Part shown: positions 49,026 through 61,086 of the stretch, in pieces
How the letters are laid out: every line of letters begins with the position of its first letter
Position numbering within the stretch: the stretch's first letter is position 1
Origin: Sinotaia quadrata
Taxonomy: Eukaryota > Mollusca > Gastropoda > Architaenioglossa > Viviparidae
Direction: 5' to 3'
Length of the DNA: 64,000 nucleotides
Assembly: GCA_028829895.1 (NCBI GenBank)
Contig: CM054179.1
Span: 75,674,544-75,738,543 of the forward strand
The notes under the pieces: model-generated
Seen by the model: the letters and a program-made list of their open reading frames with translations, nothing else
Databases searched by the model: none
What the model was told of the DNA's origin: nothing
Program-made: the position numbers and the translations under genes

Positions 49026-50281
49026 TTAACAATTGTTAGAAAACAGACTAAAAATCATGTTTGCAAATCAACCAATCACATCAGAAAATGTTTTCATTTC
49101 TACACCGATGGTAATTCTCGATCAAATTTTGACTCGTTATTATTAGTATTATCTTAACGAGTGGAAGGAAGAAGATTTTTTTCTTTAATTTTGACTATAT
49201 ATATATAAGAAGAAGATTTTTTTTTTTTAATTGACTATATATATATAAGAAGATGATATTTTTCTTTAATTGACTATATATATATAAGAAGAAGATTTTT
49301 TTCTTTAATTTTGACTATATATATAAGAAGATGATATTTTTCTTTAATTGACTATATATATATAAGAAGAAGATTTTTTTCTTTAATTTTGACTATATAT
49401 ATAAGAAGAAGATTTTTTTCTTTAATTTTGACTATATATATATAAGAAGAAGATTTTTTTCTTTAATTTTGACTATATATATATATAAGAAGAAGATTTT
49501 TTTTCTTTAATTTTGACTATATATATAAGAAGAAGATTTTTTTTCTTTAATTTTGACTATATATATAAGAAGAAGATTTTTTCTTTCATCTTGACTGTAT
49601 ATTTTCACGCTTGCAGTCTCAAAAAAGATTATTTTATACAAGTAGTCAATGCAGATATTTACTGCTATTAAATACAGGTATTTCTGTTATTAAGTGGTTT
49701 CTTTAGACATTCACATTATTACGTTTATGTTATGTATATTACAATCATTAAGTGGTTTTACAAATGATATTCATAAATTATTTAAGTAAAGGGTATATTC
49801 ATATCATTAAGTGAGTTTACAAATTATATAATATAATATATATTCATAAATTACTTAAGTAACAGACATATTCATATCATTAAGTGGTTTTTACAAATTA
49901 GATTCGTAAATTACTTAAGTAACAGGCATATTCATATCATTAAAGTGGTTAATTTAGATATTCTAACCTTACGTAAAATGGATATATTCACAACAACATT
50001 AAGTGCTTTCATTTTGCATTCGTATTATTATGTAAGTAGTGTGCATGTTCACATTATTAAAAAATTAATGCATGTATTCATATATTTGAAATTGCTAATG
50101 CATATACTCCCCAAACATTTTATATTGCATTTTCAAAAGTTTAAAAGAGTATAATTTTGTAAAAGATTATCTTCACATACATAATAAACCGGTTGTAATA
50201 TATTTCTAAATGTTTCCCAGACTGCTATCAAAAGTTTGTAAAAGATTTTATCTCCACATACATAATAAGCCGGTTGTAGGC
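47825..50281 (-). other. Gene B intron 3, left part, with tandem repeats
   Basis: This part holds a 75-bp duplication at about 48618-48770 (AACTATAATGACGTC), (GATA)n at 48938-49024, an AGAAGAAGATTTTTTTCTTT array of about 33-bp units at 49190-49590, an approximately 60-bp array at 49690-49945, and two copies of an approximately 80-bp unit at 50155-50280. An open stretch at 47957-48010 (TCPNGGHQDNFG with a donor but no AG acceptor) is not accepted as an exon. The frame at 48288-48521 ends LIRKALNFLRENNTLHLL, slightly like a LINE C-terminus. Confidence 0.55.
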
Positions 50282-51589
50282 TGTCACGAAAATCAAGAAA
50301 TATTAATAATTTTTTTTCTCTTCCTCTAAATATTTTCTAACTCTAAACTATGAGTGAAACAGCTAAGTTAATTAAAAGAGGGACAGGGGTGAAAATGACC
50401 ACTTTGTCTAAACATTAGCTTTAAGTTCGTGTCGGGGAATGGAAAAGATATAATTAACTTGTTGGCTGACCAGGACCCACGCCCATAAATCTGTGTCAGA
50501 GTAGAGTGCACAGGCGGCCAGTGAACGGGAAAACGTGAGAAGGTGCTAGGACGCCAATTTTGTCCATGACGAAAGGCAGACTCTGAGTTTTTGAAATGTA
50601 AACATCTTTTTTTTATAAGAATCACCACTATAAATGTTTGGTAGTAAGTTGATTTGTTATTGTGAAATTACTATTGTTTTGTGAAAGTACTATTGAAATA
50701 GAAGTTGAGTTATTGGAAAGTTAATATTTGTACTACTAAGTTAAAAAGGTTGGTCTGTGTGTACAATCATGTCTTGCTGTGAGAATGTACGGCTAGCCAG
50801 GTGGCTATGAGTTGCCAGTAATTGTAGTTTTTAAAATAAAATAGGAGTAGGACAGCTTGCTCTGAGATTTTAGTGTGTGCTCTGAGAGTTAGCGAGAGGT
50901 TAAATGGATACGTAAATCACAGGTGCCAACTGGGAACTTGATACTTTGGCACTGATAGAACTGGACGCCAGAGGTGGCCAGGATGGGCAGAGAATATTCT
51001 AAGCACGTACAGTACAGCGTGCTGGTTGTAAATGGGCAGTGCTGGAAGGGGGATAGCGTCTGTGCTGGACGGGGGAGTACCAGTCATCTCACAGAAAGGG
51101 GTGTGCAGGAACTTCATGTATAAAAGAGGAGATGGAGCCAGGGGCGAATGAGAAACGTGGAAGAAAAACGTGGAAAATGTAGCGTGTTGTAGGAGAGCGG
51201 GACATGCTCTCTGTTTCTCCCTGCTTTGTTGGTACCAAGAAAATTCTTTGAAGTCGGGAGGCAAGCGACTAGAGGGTTCTTGGACCCTGTAACAGTGTGA
51301 CACATGTCTACCTGGACTGCGTATGAGACGCGTCGTAACGACCGTTGCAGTTTTTAGATGGGCCGAATCAAATCAGATAGCCATCTCAGGTTTACAAAGA
51401 CTCTGTCAAAGACCGCGGGTGATCGATTATTTTCCAGGCAGACGCAAATTCCTGGTGGAAGTTTAATGTCACGGCGCTGGGAGATGTTACAGAACGAGAT
51501 GTTACATAGTGGTAGTAACTATCGTTGGGAGCAGTAGCGGTCATGCATGAGGCATACCGCCGAGAACGGCAAAGGTTGGCCGTTGTGAA

Positions 51590-51815
51590 GAAGAGAAGAG
51601 AAGATGAGAAACGAAGTTAAGAGAAGAGAAGATGAGAGACGAAGTTAAGAGAAGAGAAGATGAGAAACGAAGTTAAGAGAAGAGAAGATGAGAGACGAAG
51701 TTAAGAGAAGATGAGAAACGAAGTTAAGAGAAGAGAAGATGAGAAACGAAGTTAAGAGAAGAGAAGATGAGAAACGAAGTTAAGAGAAGAGAAGATGAGA
51801 AACGAAGTTATGAAG
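51590..51815. repeat. GA-rich 28-bp minisatellite inside the solo LTR
   Basis: Seven or so units of AAGTTAAGAGAAGAGAAGAT plus GAGAAACG, with one shorter unit. It is purine-only over long runs on the plus strand. Confidence 0.88.
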
Positions 51816-52500
51816 AAGAGAAGAGACAAGAACGCAATGAAAGTTGAGAAATTAGGCCTAACGAGAGAAGCGCACGGGAGTGTGAAGTGTAGCAGCCGTC
51901 GTAACAGTGAGGGCGGCCAGGTCGAGACGTCGACGATGTTTTTGTTGTATCATCAAAACCCCCCAGCACATGAAGAAAGTAACGGTAACGATGTGAGCCC
52001 AGCACAAGAGAAAGTAACATTGATTATACGAGCAGAGAACTTGGAGAACATGACAATACCTATGTGAGTAAAGGTAAATTCTAATTAGGGAAATCTCAGA
52101 GCACGTAAGACATAAATATAAACTAGAACCTAAAACTAAAACTAAAATCTTAATTAAGCATTAAAACCTAAAATTAGAAGTAAACCTTGATAGAAAGAGA
52201 TATTGATGGAACCGTTGAAAGACTTGCAAGTTAAATGACATTTGTTTTGAACCTTGTGTATTATTATTGAACATTGATATAAGTTGTGGCGCCAGAACTC
52301 TGAAATAATGACTGTTCTATTATGTTGTAAAAATGCCTAAGCAATGTTAGAAGCAGTACTGCATGAAGAAATTGAATATTGTATTTCTTTATTTTAATTC
52401 ATCATTTATCATTTTTCTTTCTTCTTTCTTCCCCCTTTCCCATGGGTGTGAGTGTGGATGGCTGACTGACTAACCAACGTGTGAGAGGAAACCTATAGAC

Positions 52501-54952
52501 CAGGGGTGCACAAACTTTTTAGGCCAGAGGGCCACATTTCCAATTGATATTGCATGGAGGGCCGCAAGTCAGATATTGCACATGGATGGCTCAGTAGAAA
52601 AAGAACAACACAAATAATGAAATAATGTCTTTACATTCGTTTTTGCCTTATTAACCTAGATTTAGTCTTTATTAGTGAGAAGGGTGAGCCTGAATGTTGT
52701 TAACAACTTTGTCAATATTTGGTTCGAGTTTTGTAGTCGCCAGCCTCAAAATCGAACAGAGATTGTTGTCGGTCAAATTCGATCTCAGCTTGTTCTTGTT
52801 CATGTTCATTACTGAAAACGTTTGTTCACACAAGTATGTGCTGCCGAATTCTGACAACAACTTGCAAGCCAAGTCCTTGACATTTCTGTATGTGCTCGAG
52901 CTGAGACTTCCAAAAAATGTTAAAATGTTGTTCTGCTGAAATGATGACTTCAGTTCAGGTAAACATTAAAGATCAATGACCTCCAGTTGACAGTGATCAG
53001 GCACGTACTCTACACTACATGAGAAAGGATCGCGAATGAAGTTGAATAAGTCCTTGTGCTCCTTGAAGGCATCAAAGCGTTCAGTAAATTCCTTCAGCAA
53101 TGTTTCACAATTGCAATGGTATCTGCTGAAGTTACATTGGTACTCCTTCTGAAAAGCTGAACAAATCGGAAAATGACAAAGATTTCCAGCTTGCAGATTC
53201 GAACATAAGAGCCTCAACGTCAAAATGAAGGACTGCAGTTCTTTGTACATATCAAAGATAAAGTGATCTTTGCCTTGGAGACGCTGGTTGAATCTATTCA
53301 AGTGATCTGTCATGTCTCTCAGAAATGCCAAGTCTGCCAACCACTGTTTGTCAGTAAACACAGCCATGTCTTTGCCTTTGACAGTAAGGAATTCACAAAT
53401 TTCCGTTCGCAACTCAACAAACCATTTTAATACCTTTCCTCGACTCAGCCATCTGACATCTGTGTGATACGGAATGTCTCGATATTCTGCCTCGATGTCT
53501 TCAAGAAATGATCTGAACTGTCGATGGTTAAGTCCTCTGGATCGTATGAAGTTCACAGAATTAAAAACGAATTTCATGACATTGTCAAATTTCAAGATTC
53601 GTGCACAGAGCGATTCCTGATGAATTATGCAATGGTACATGTGGACACTATCTGTTGGAATTCCAAGCCCCTGCAAATGTGACAGCAAATGAGCAACAAA
53701 TCCTGATGCTCTTCCAGTCATAGCAGGCGCACCATCCGTGGTAACGCTGGCTAGCTTTGGCCACTGGACGTTAAGGTTTCCAAGAACGGAAGTCACTCCT
53801 TCAAAAATATCTTCACCAGTCGTCCCCCCATGTAGTGAAGCCATACCGACTAATTCTTGAGTTATTTCAAAGTTCTCATCCACTGCACGCACAAAAACCA
53901 GCAGTTGTGCTATGTCAACGTTGTCAGTGCTCTCGTCCAAAGCAATTGAAAAGTACTTACAGTTAGCAAGTCTTTCACACAACTGTTCACAAACGTCTGT
54001 TGCTAAGTCTTTGACTGGGCGTTGAATGGTCGTCCCTGAGAGTGGGACTTTGTTGAAAAGGTCCGCCTTTTCAGGACATATTTCTGTGCAAACAGCTTGG
54101 ATGCAGTCTTTGACGAAGTCACCCACCGTCAGTAAACGGCCGTGATGATTTGGCAACAATATGTGCTACTTTGCAACTTGCACAGCAAAATACTTGTTTT
54201 CTTCAGACTTTTTTGTGAAGAAATGTTGCTGTGCTGACAGACCTTTTAAAAGTTGCTCAATTTTGTTGTTTCTCGCAGTGCCTTTTAAGTCATCAAAAGT
54301 AGCAGCCTGCTTTGTTTTGTAATGCCGCTTGCAGTTGAAGTCCTTCATCACAGTAACAGACTCACAACAAATTAAGCACATAGCTGCTCCATTAAAATGA
54401 CCATAAAGTATTTAGCTGTCCACTCTTCTTTAAACTGACGATTTTCGTCTTCAATTTTACGCTTCTTATGCGCAGGTTTCGACATATTTACAAAGGGCAG
54501 TAGTTTAAAAACAACTTCATTTCACATGGAAACGTGTAATTAATTCACTACATTCCAACTAGACATCCACTGACTGACTGCACCTTCCTTCCCCCGCGTC
54601 ACCTCACCCCATCCCCAGACTGAACTTTGGCTGGCAGGCTGCCGGCTTGGGTCTAGATGAGACACTCTTTCTAATGCTATTTGATGTCACCATACATCAA
54701 AGATGCGCAGATACTACTATAGCCTTTGATCAGCTGAAGTGAACAATGTGCCCAATACACAGAGATCTCACCTCAATACCGCATCCAGCACAAGATGCAT
54801 GCACGGGAAATCAGACTACTGTTCTACTCCCTTGTTCAGATTAATGTTAAAAGCTCCTTGCATAATGGTAACATCCTAAAGTCTTCTGGGGGCCGCAAAG
54901 GGCCCTGTTGGGGGCCGCATGCGGCCCGCGGGCCGCGGTTTGTGCACCCCTG
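52501..54952 (-). mobile_element. hAT DNA transposon, complete ends (2452 bp)
   Basis: Inverted ends CAGGGGTGCACAAAC and GTTTGTGCACCCCTG are flanked by the 8-bp target duplication CTATAGAC at 52493-52500 and 54953-54960. GGCC-rich palindromic runs lie inside both ends, as in the smaller hAT at 10587. The transposase gene lies on the minus strand and is decayed. Confidence 0.95.
52674..54485 (-). pseudogene. hAT transposase gene, lightly decayed (GTF2IRD2/ZBED-like type)
   Basis: The start is at 54485 (MSKPAHKKRK). A frameshift at about 54390-54410 precedes CLICCESVTVMKDFN, a BED-like finger. An in-frame TAG at about 54166-54168 follows, then a clean 397-codon stretch (52966-54159) with the catalytic-core words ALDESTDN and TTDGAPAMTG, YHCIIHQESLC and VRWLSRGKVLKW. 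A TAA at about 52966-52968 is followed in the same frame by the C-terminal dimerisation region FGSTYLCEQTFSVMN and the end AHPSH. The protein would cut and paste the element. One frameshift and two stops make this copy inactive. The mild decay suggests a fairly recent insertion. Confidence 0.9.
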
Positions 54953-55271
54953 CTATAGACCAATAAATATGAACTTGTACTCTGATATTGCGGCTTTCTC
55001 CTCTCTATGGTTTCGAAAGAGTGGATGCTGTCGTTGCTATACGTTGTGTTGTCTGTGCCGTCTACACTTCACCCCTACCCGTATGCAAGCACACATGCAA
55101 ACATGTCGGCAATACGTAACCTACACGCAGAATTAAATTCGAGCCAAACAAACATCTTGGTATTCTGTGTGTGGATTTGTCATTCTCTTTATGCAAGTCC
55201 TACGTGGAGCCGGCAAGCCACCATCCCTCTCCCCTCCTGTCGGAGAAGGGAGGGTGGGTGGTGACATAGGC

Positions 55272-55698
55272 CTAATATATTTCTAAATGTTTCCCAGACC
55301 ACTATCAAATGTTTGTAAGGAGTGCAGAAGATCACTTTTATTATATTTCATGCTTGTGTTCGTGTGTTTGTTATTTTTGCGTGTTTGTAGGTGCGCGTGT
55401 GTCTAACGTAATATTGATAAATGCATTAATTATTTTTAATAGTATTCTATTATGGCCTATTTTCTCTTATCCTCTTGACGTGGGTTGTGACATGTAATCT
55501 TAAATCTGCGAATGTTGTGCAGTTATAGCCACTGTTCGTCTGTCTGGAAACGGACCTGGAAAGCCTTCCATAATCTCCACTACATTATAAATCCGTTTAA
55601 TAAAGTTAAACAAAAAGTTGTTTTTAATGTAAAAAATAACAACGATACAAACATGTTTACTTACGCGTAAAATTTAGACATATATAGTATATAGTTAC
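55272..55698 (-). other. Gene B intron 3, right end
   Basis: After the LTR target duplication the minisatellite flank AATATATTTCTAAATGTTTC resumes. Ordinary AT-rich intron sequence continues to the exon 3 donor. Confidence 0.65.
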
Positions 55699-55805
55699 CA
55701 CATGTTTCTTTCGGATCCAAAAGTAATGATTTTAATATCGGTATGATTGATGGATGGATATCACCGCAGGCAGTTTTCATACAGCTCAGGACTTCCGTAA
55801 AATTT
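55699..55805 (-). CDS. Gene B exon 3: last three cysteines
   Basis: This 107-bp exon runs from the acceptor TTTTTTCCAAG to the donor ATGTG|GTAACT, with phase 2 in and phase 1 out. Residues 60-94 read NFTEVLSCMKTACGD, then a helical LKSLLLDPKETC end. The pair of closely spaced cysteines (67 and 72) and the closing C94 complete a six-cysteine pattern. Confidence 0.85.
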
Positions 55806-56059
55806 CTTGGAAAAAATGAAAATAAAAATTAAACGTGTCTTAGACACTAACTCACATTGTTCCCTCATAAACTGAACACGTGTTTAACTACCCGATTGCA
55901 TTCGTGCGTGACCGCATGCAGCATGTTTACTCTGCGCAGGTGTGTATTTGCTTGTGTATGTTTGTTTGTATGTTCGTGTTAGAGTGCTTGTGGTCATGTG
56001 TGTGTAAATGTGTATAGTATACATACATTAGTATATATGTAAATATATATATATCAATA

Positions 56060-56440
56060 GAGCGAGGAAAACATAGCGAGGAAAATCTATATTACGGTCT
56101 GGACATAACGAGGAAAGGCTTTGTTAGAGTCTGGACATAGCGAGGAAAGGCTTGGTTACTGCCTGGACATAATGTGGAACGGTTTTGTGTTAGAGCCTGG
56201 ACATAACGAGGAAAGGCTTTGTTACGGCCCGGACATAGCGAGGAAAGGCTTTGTTATGACCCGGACATAGCGAGGAAAGGCTTTGTTACGGCCCGGACAT
56301 AGCGAGGAAAGGCTTTGTTATGGCTCGGACATAGCGAGGAAAGGCTTTGTTACGGCCTGGACATAGCGAGGAAAGTCTTTGTTACGGCCCGGACATAGTG
56401 AGGAAAGGCTTTGTTACGGCCCGGACATAGCAAAGCAAGG
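56060..56440. repeat. 32-bp minisatellite, about 12 copies
   Basis: The unit is ACATAGCGAGGAAAGGCTTT plus GTTACGGCCCGG. It lies in gene B intron 2, between exons 3 and 2. Copies differ mainly at CG dinucleotides (CGG/TGG, ACGG/ATGG), which suggests methylation-driven decay. Confidence 0.93.
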
Positions 56441-56843
56441 TTTAATCATCACATTTATAGTTTTCTATGGTTTCTAGGAACTCGATTACTAATTTTTACG
56501 CTCACTCACTCGAGTCGTCCGGCACAAAACAATTCCGTAATAGAAAACTGTTGTAACACCCCATGAGTTGTACCACCACCATTAAGAAATAACCCTTGAC
56601 ATGACCTACATATGACCTCCTACTTTGAACGCTATTCATACAAAATAATTTTAAGGAAATAATTGTATAAATTTTACATCATGGAATCTTATTAATGATT
56701 AATATAATATATTTAAAATATACTGCTCTAGAAAATATTTGCAACAGATAACTCTTTACCTCCAAATGATCAGAATAAAATTTTCACCAAATAGATAAGA
56801 ACAAAAGTTAAGTAAAGAGTATTTTGTTAAAAAGCCAAATTAC

Positions 56844-56973
56844 CCACAAAGAACCTTCGGATAGGTAGTATTTGGGCCACCCGGAATTAATTTATTAATG
56901 CAGGCCTTTCCTCTGACTTTGTCATCCACACAAGTATGAAATTCTTCTTTTGTAATTGAGGCCGCTACTGCAC
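56844..56973 (-). CDS. Gene B exon 2: signal cleavage site and first three cysteines
   Basis: This 130-bp exon runs from acceptor TTTTATAG to donor TGTGG|GTAATT. It enters in phase 1 (T|GT = Cys) and leaves in phase 2. Residues 16-58 include the signal end CAVAAS, then FHTCVDDKVRGKACINK, the NTT sequon and VLC. A GTTCTT donor 14 bp earlier would break the join to exon 3, so it is rejected. Confidence 0.82.
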
Positions 56974-58019
56974 CTATAAAACATAAATGCAAATTTAAGA
57001 TTTAAAAATTACTTTAGCTCTTCCAATTGTTTAGGTTACAAATAATTAGTCTATTATTGTCACGGTCGTGGTGTGTCGTTGCTGGTTTGTTGCTGGCCCC
57101 TCTCTCCTGACCATCTTTCAGTCTGTACAAACCTCATATTTTCTTGGTTGTTCCATGTGGGGAAGTAAAGAAGTCTATGCAATACTAGGTCTGTGACATG
57201 GTCCCTGGTTGACACATCATAAACACCAGTGGTCCCTGGTTGACACATCATAAACACAAGTGGTTCCTGATTGACACATCATAAGCACAAGTGCTCCTTG
57301 ACAAGAGACTCCGCCAGCTGTGATCAGCTAAGTACTTATTAGTATCAGACTGTCCTCGAGGGTGGAATCCTTGTAGAACCTTTGAGAAAACTTTGGTAGA
57401 ACTTATTGTAAATACCTTGAGGAAATCTATAGGATAAAAGGAAGTTGAGGGAAAAAGATATAAACTTGATAGGAGAAAAGGAGAAAATATGAGATAGGAA
57501 GACTAGGACTTTAAGGAAATAGACAGATTTAATTTGGAATGGTAAACATGGGGATTAGATAAATTTGATTGTTGTACCTTTCTTATTTTATCATTTATTT
57601 TATATAAATCTATATTAAAAAAATTCATCCATCTTTGCATCATTTCTTATCACCTTCACTTAGTGAAGAAGTCATAATTTTAATCATTGTAAATGTCTTT
57701 GTCTTTGTCCATTCCTCTGGGGACACGTAAAGATCACTTTTGTGTTACCTCAATTTGTCATGCTGTCCTAATTATTCACTAATTTATGAGCGACCGACAA
57801 AGATGATTATGATGATGATGATGATGATAATGATATCGCAAGTTAAGAAAGAGTATGTAAAACGAGTTAGACAAGTCCTCAAATAAAGCTTAAAAAGGGC
57901 TAACAAAATACAAGTCAAATAAAGCTAAAAATGGCTAACAAAATACAAGTTCTCAAAGCTAAACAGGGCTAACATAATACAAGTCCTCAAATAAAGCTAA
58001 AAAGGGCTAACAAAATACA

Positions 58020-59100
58020 AGTCCATAATGCATACGCAGTACCTGTAATCTACTGCACTGAACAACAAATGAAATAAATCATCTAGACAAACTGCTCACA
58101 ATACATAAAATCGTATACCCAAAAGCATCCATGGACATGCTCTACGTATGTGAAAAGATAGGAGGCAAAGGACTGAAAAAAATCAAAAATGTTATTTTAA
58201 GAGAATTAGGTCTTGTGAAGTGCATCTGGAATAATAACAAATACGAGCCACTAAATAATGAGTGAATTATTAACAATCTAACCCCCCCCCCCTCCCACAA
58301 ATAGACAAAGAAACATGGAAGCAAACAACGAAATATGCATTAGCAAAATCTTGGGGCTAAAAATCTCTCCATGGTCAGTATGTACGACTAAGTGATGAAA
58401 CACCAACAAAACAATCAACATACAGGTGGTTGAAAGAGAGATTTGAAAGCAGAAACAGAAGGACTAATAACTAAATAATCAACATACAGGTGGTTGAAAG
58501 AGAGATTTGAAAGCAGAAACAGAAGGACTAATAACTAAATAATCAACATACAGGTGGTTGAAAGAGAGATTTGAAAGCAGAAACAGAAGGACTAATAACT
58601 AAATAATCAACATACAGGTGGTTGAAAGAGAGATTTGAAAGCAGAAACAGAAGGACTAATAACAGTTGCGCAACATCAAGCATTCAGCATGAAATCACAC
58701 ATAACGAAAATTATAAAAATCTCAAATAATTCCAAATGAAGACTGCAAAATCATGGATGAAACAACAGAACATATACCTTCTGGATGACATTTCTGACTG
58801 GAACAGAACACGCTACATGACACAGTGGCAAAAATCATACATAGAAACCTAGTATGTGAATTCTATGGAGTAAAAATAAAATCGGGATGCAAACACCGAA
58901 ACAGAAGTCAAAATACTCTGGAACGTCGAAATAGGAACATATCGAGTGATTCCAGACATTGTAGTTCTGAACAAGTCTAACAGAACAGCAGTAGTCATTG
59001 ATGTCGCTGTTCCGAGTGATAGAAACTTAAAAACAAAAGAAAGATAAATCAGAAAAATACAATGATTTTAGATTAGAAGTCTATTGACTGCCTGTAATAC
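58020..59100 (+). pseudogene. LINE 3' end: decayed reverse-transcriptase-associated C-terminus
   Basis: In plus-strand frames, PKASMDMLYVCEKIGGKGL (about 58107-58166) matches the HPKADVDRLY...GGRGL motif that follows the RT domain in many LINEs. STYRWLKERFESRNRRTNN (from about 58417), VKILWNVEIGTYRVI and PDIVVLNKSNRTAVVIDVAV (about 58909-59020) are the conserved C-terminal block. Frameshifts, stops and four tandem copies of a 64-bp unit interrupt it. Confidence 0.75.
58415..58667. repeat. 64-bp tandem repeat inside the LINE, four copies
   Basis: TCAACATACAGGTGGTTGAA starts at 58415, 58479, 58543 and 58607. Copies are almost identical. The 64-bp period is not a multiple of three, so the amplification arose after the LINE ORF was dead or killed it. 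Confidence 0.95.
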
Positions 59101-59511
59101 TGCTCTACACGAAAGCAAGACTTCGTAGCTGACACGAACACACAAGGCAAAACATGACACACTCTTACACAGAAAAAAATGTGGACACACGGCTCCGGAC
59201 TCACAACCCCACAAACCACCAGAGTCCCGAGCCTAATGTTGCATCCTACTAATCAAAATAAGTACTGCATGTATTTCCTAATTAAATTACTCATTACTAA
59301 ATCAAATAAATAGTACATGAAGTAAAAAGAATTGTGAAACAATACACACATACACACACACAGAGACACACACATACATATATATATTCGATATTCACAA
59401 AAATATGACTGTTACAATAAATGTATTATTTACAGTCAATTTTAAATTACTTTTATAAACACCGAGTAAATAATGCAGACATTCAGATTTCTAGTCATCT
59501 TTGAAACTTAC

Positions 59512-59557
59512 AAATAAGGAGAAGCAAAAACGCCTGCTGTATCACCGCTACAGACAT
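59512..59557 (-). CDS. Gene B exon 1: start codon and signal peptide core
   Basis: This 46-bp coding part runs from the ATG at 59557 to the strong donor TTATTT|GTAAGTTT, ending in phase 1. It reads MSVAVIQQAFLLLLI, a hydrophobic signal sequence completed by the next exon. The upstream untranslated part is probably continuous with it; no TATA box is evident. Confidence 0.78.
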
Positions 59558-61086
59558 GACTTTCGTCTCAACGTTGTCAATGTAAATCCACCAACGCTTG
59601 AGATAACGCCACCCTTGGATTGCTCGAGATCTTGAAAGTGTATCGTACCGGACTGAGATTTTTCTTATCCGGTATTCTTCATTTCCACGGTTACAGTTTT
59701 GTTTTGATGATTATTACGCGCTGTGTTTGGTAAGATTATGTGACGTAATCTCTGAGCCGAGCTATGACGTCGTTCTGACCTGTTGGGTTTTTTTCACATT
59801 AATCAATGATGATATTTTCATTTTTATCATAAAATGAATATGATGTCAAAGTCACTCAGATAGATTTGTATTTCAGTGTCAATTTTGGCGACGGACAGAT
59901 TATTTTAATTTTAAATTGGCACTATTTTGTATAGATGAAAGTGTACAACTTTTTGACCTCTAATAGCATGCACTATTTCTTAATATTTCTTATTTTTAGT
60001 CATTTACATAAATCCTGTGTATTGGTTACACTTTTCGCTCAACATGAGCACAAATACAGAATAAATTTAAATATATATATATGTAACGCAGGAAATGCAA
60101 AACTACAAAATATTAAACTAGAAATTATAAAATTTTACTTTTCTTAATATTTTAGAAAGGGGTTTTCTCATGATAAAGGAATTCTTTCATGAAAACCAAC
60201 AATCCGTTTGAAGTAACTGTCTTTAGGTAGCCAGGACAAAGCGACACACATGTTGAGTCGGTTAGAAGCGGGCTGACGTAAACAGGGTGTGAGAGGGTGG
60301 ACACTCAACAAGGGTAGACAATCTACAGAAACACTCTCGCATCTCCAGGCAGACAATGACAACAAGACTTCTAAGACGGGGAACACTTTGGTCTCACAAT
60401 AGAGTCGGAGATTCAAAGACAGACAAACTACCTACAGTCAAGTGTTCAGAGACGCATGAGAGGGGAAGACACTTACGTTACGTAACAGACACACACGATG
60501 TAAGGGGATAGAGACCATGTATCTCAGAGTCGGGCAGCTTCCAAAGGGTGACCGCGTTGCATTAACAGCCTAGCCTTTCAGCAGAAGCACTGAAGCGAGA
60601 CTATTGAACAATAGTCGAACAGGGGATGGAATATATCCTTAGATGCAGATTAGCACGTGGAAATTAATGGATAGCTTAAATAGGCCGTCTCGAGCTGGCT
60701 CGCGCATCTGTCATACCGGAGATCCCGCATTTGTTGTCCTTCTGCGGTTAGAAGCACACAGATTGTCTGAGATGGTAAAAATTATGATTTTGTACATAGA
60801 TAAAATCTATCTTTTCTTATCACAACTTATAGAATTTTCATTTAATTAATATTGTAAAACTGAATGATTCTGTAATTGCATTTTTCTAGCAAAGAAGGAA
60901 GTAACTTATGTAAAAGAATTAAAAATGAGAACTAACATTAAATTTGCAGGTTTGTGATATTTAATTCACGAGACTGATGCGTAGCAAAAATTCACTTGTA
61001 TGTTTACAGCTGAAGGACACCTACACCTACCCGTACCGTAACGTACACACCGCGCATGCTTAAACGCGCACACACTGGTTGAAGAG
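59558..61086. other. Upstream of gene B: intergenic, promoter likely close to 59560-59760
   Basis: The stretch 59560-59760 is less AT-rich and holds TGACGT/ACGTCA-type sites (TGTGACGTAATC at about 59740; ATGACGTC at about 59765), suitable for the gene B promoter, but no TATA box is clear. No gene or repeat is recognised in 59.8-61.08 kb, although 60.15-60.75 kb has higher GC with open frames that match nothing I know. Confidence 0.4.

Larger units (their letters stand above)
50282..55266 (+). mobile_element. Solo LTR (about 2.5 kb) split by a nested hAT
   Basis: Ends are TGTCACGAAAA...GGTGGTGACA, with the 5-bp target duplication TAGGC at 50277-50281 and 55267-55271. Removing the hAT and its 8-bp duplication leaves 2525 bp. 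A TATA box (GTATAAAAGAGG, about 51118) marks a promoter. An approximately 28-bp repeat (AGAGAAGATGAGAAACGAAG) fills about 51590-51815. It interrupts a minisatellite: AATATATTTCTAAATGTTTC occurs on the left at about 50198 and directly right of the element at about 55275. Confidence 0.85.
56974..59511 (-). other. Gene B intron 1
   Basis: This intron contains a 31-bp repeat (about 57200-57295, TGGTTGACACATCATAAACA), a 37-bp repeat (about 57880-58015, GCTAACAAAATACAAGTCC) and a plus-strand LINE end (about 58020-59240) with its own 64-bp repeat. 57.3-57.87 kb is plain AT-rich DNA. Confidence 0.65.
47664..59557 (-). other. Gene B: spliced gene for a small six-cysteine GPI-anchored protein
   Basis: Four coding exons (59512-59557, 56844-56973, 55699-55805, 47664-47824) join in frame to give 444 nt, or 147 residues with start and stop. 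The split codons resolve as T|GT, GG|A and G|AT. Layout: signal peptide 1-20, a domain with cysteines at 30, 40, 58, 67, 72 and 94 and N-glycosylation sequons at N50 and N60, a Gly/Asp spacer (about 101-127) and a C-terminal hydrophobic tail without a cytosolic part, as in GPI-anchored proteins. I do not recognise the domain family. Introns hold a LINE (intron 1) and an LTR with a nested hAT (intron 3). Confidence 0.82.
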
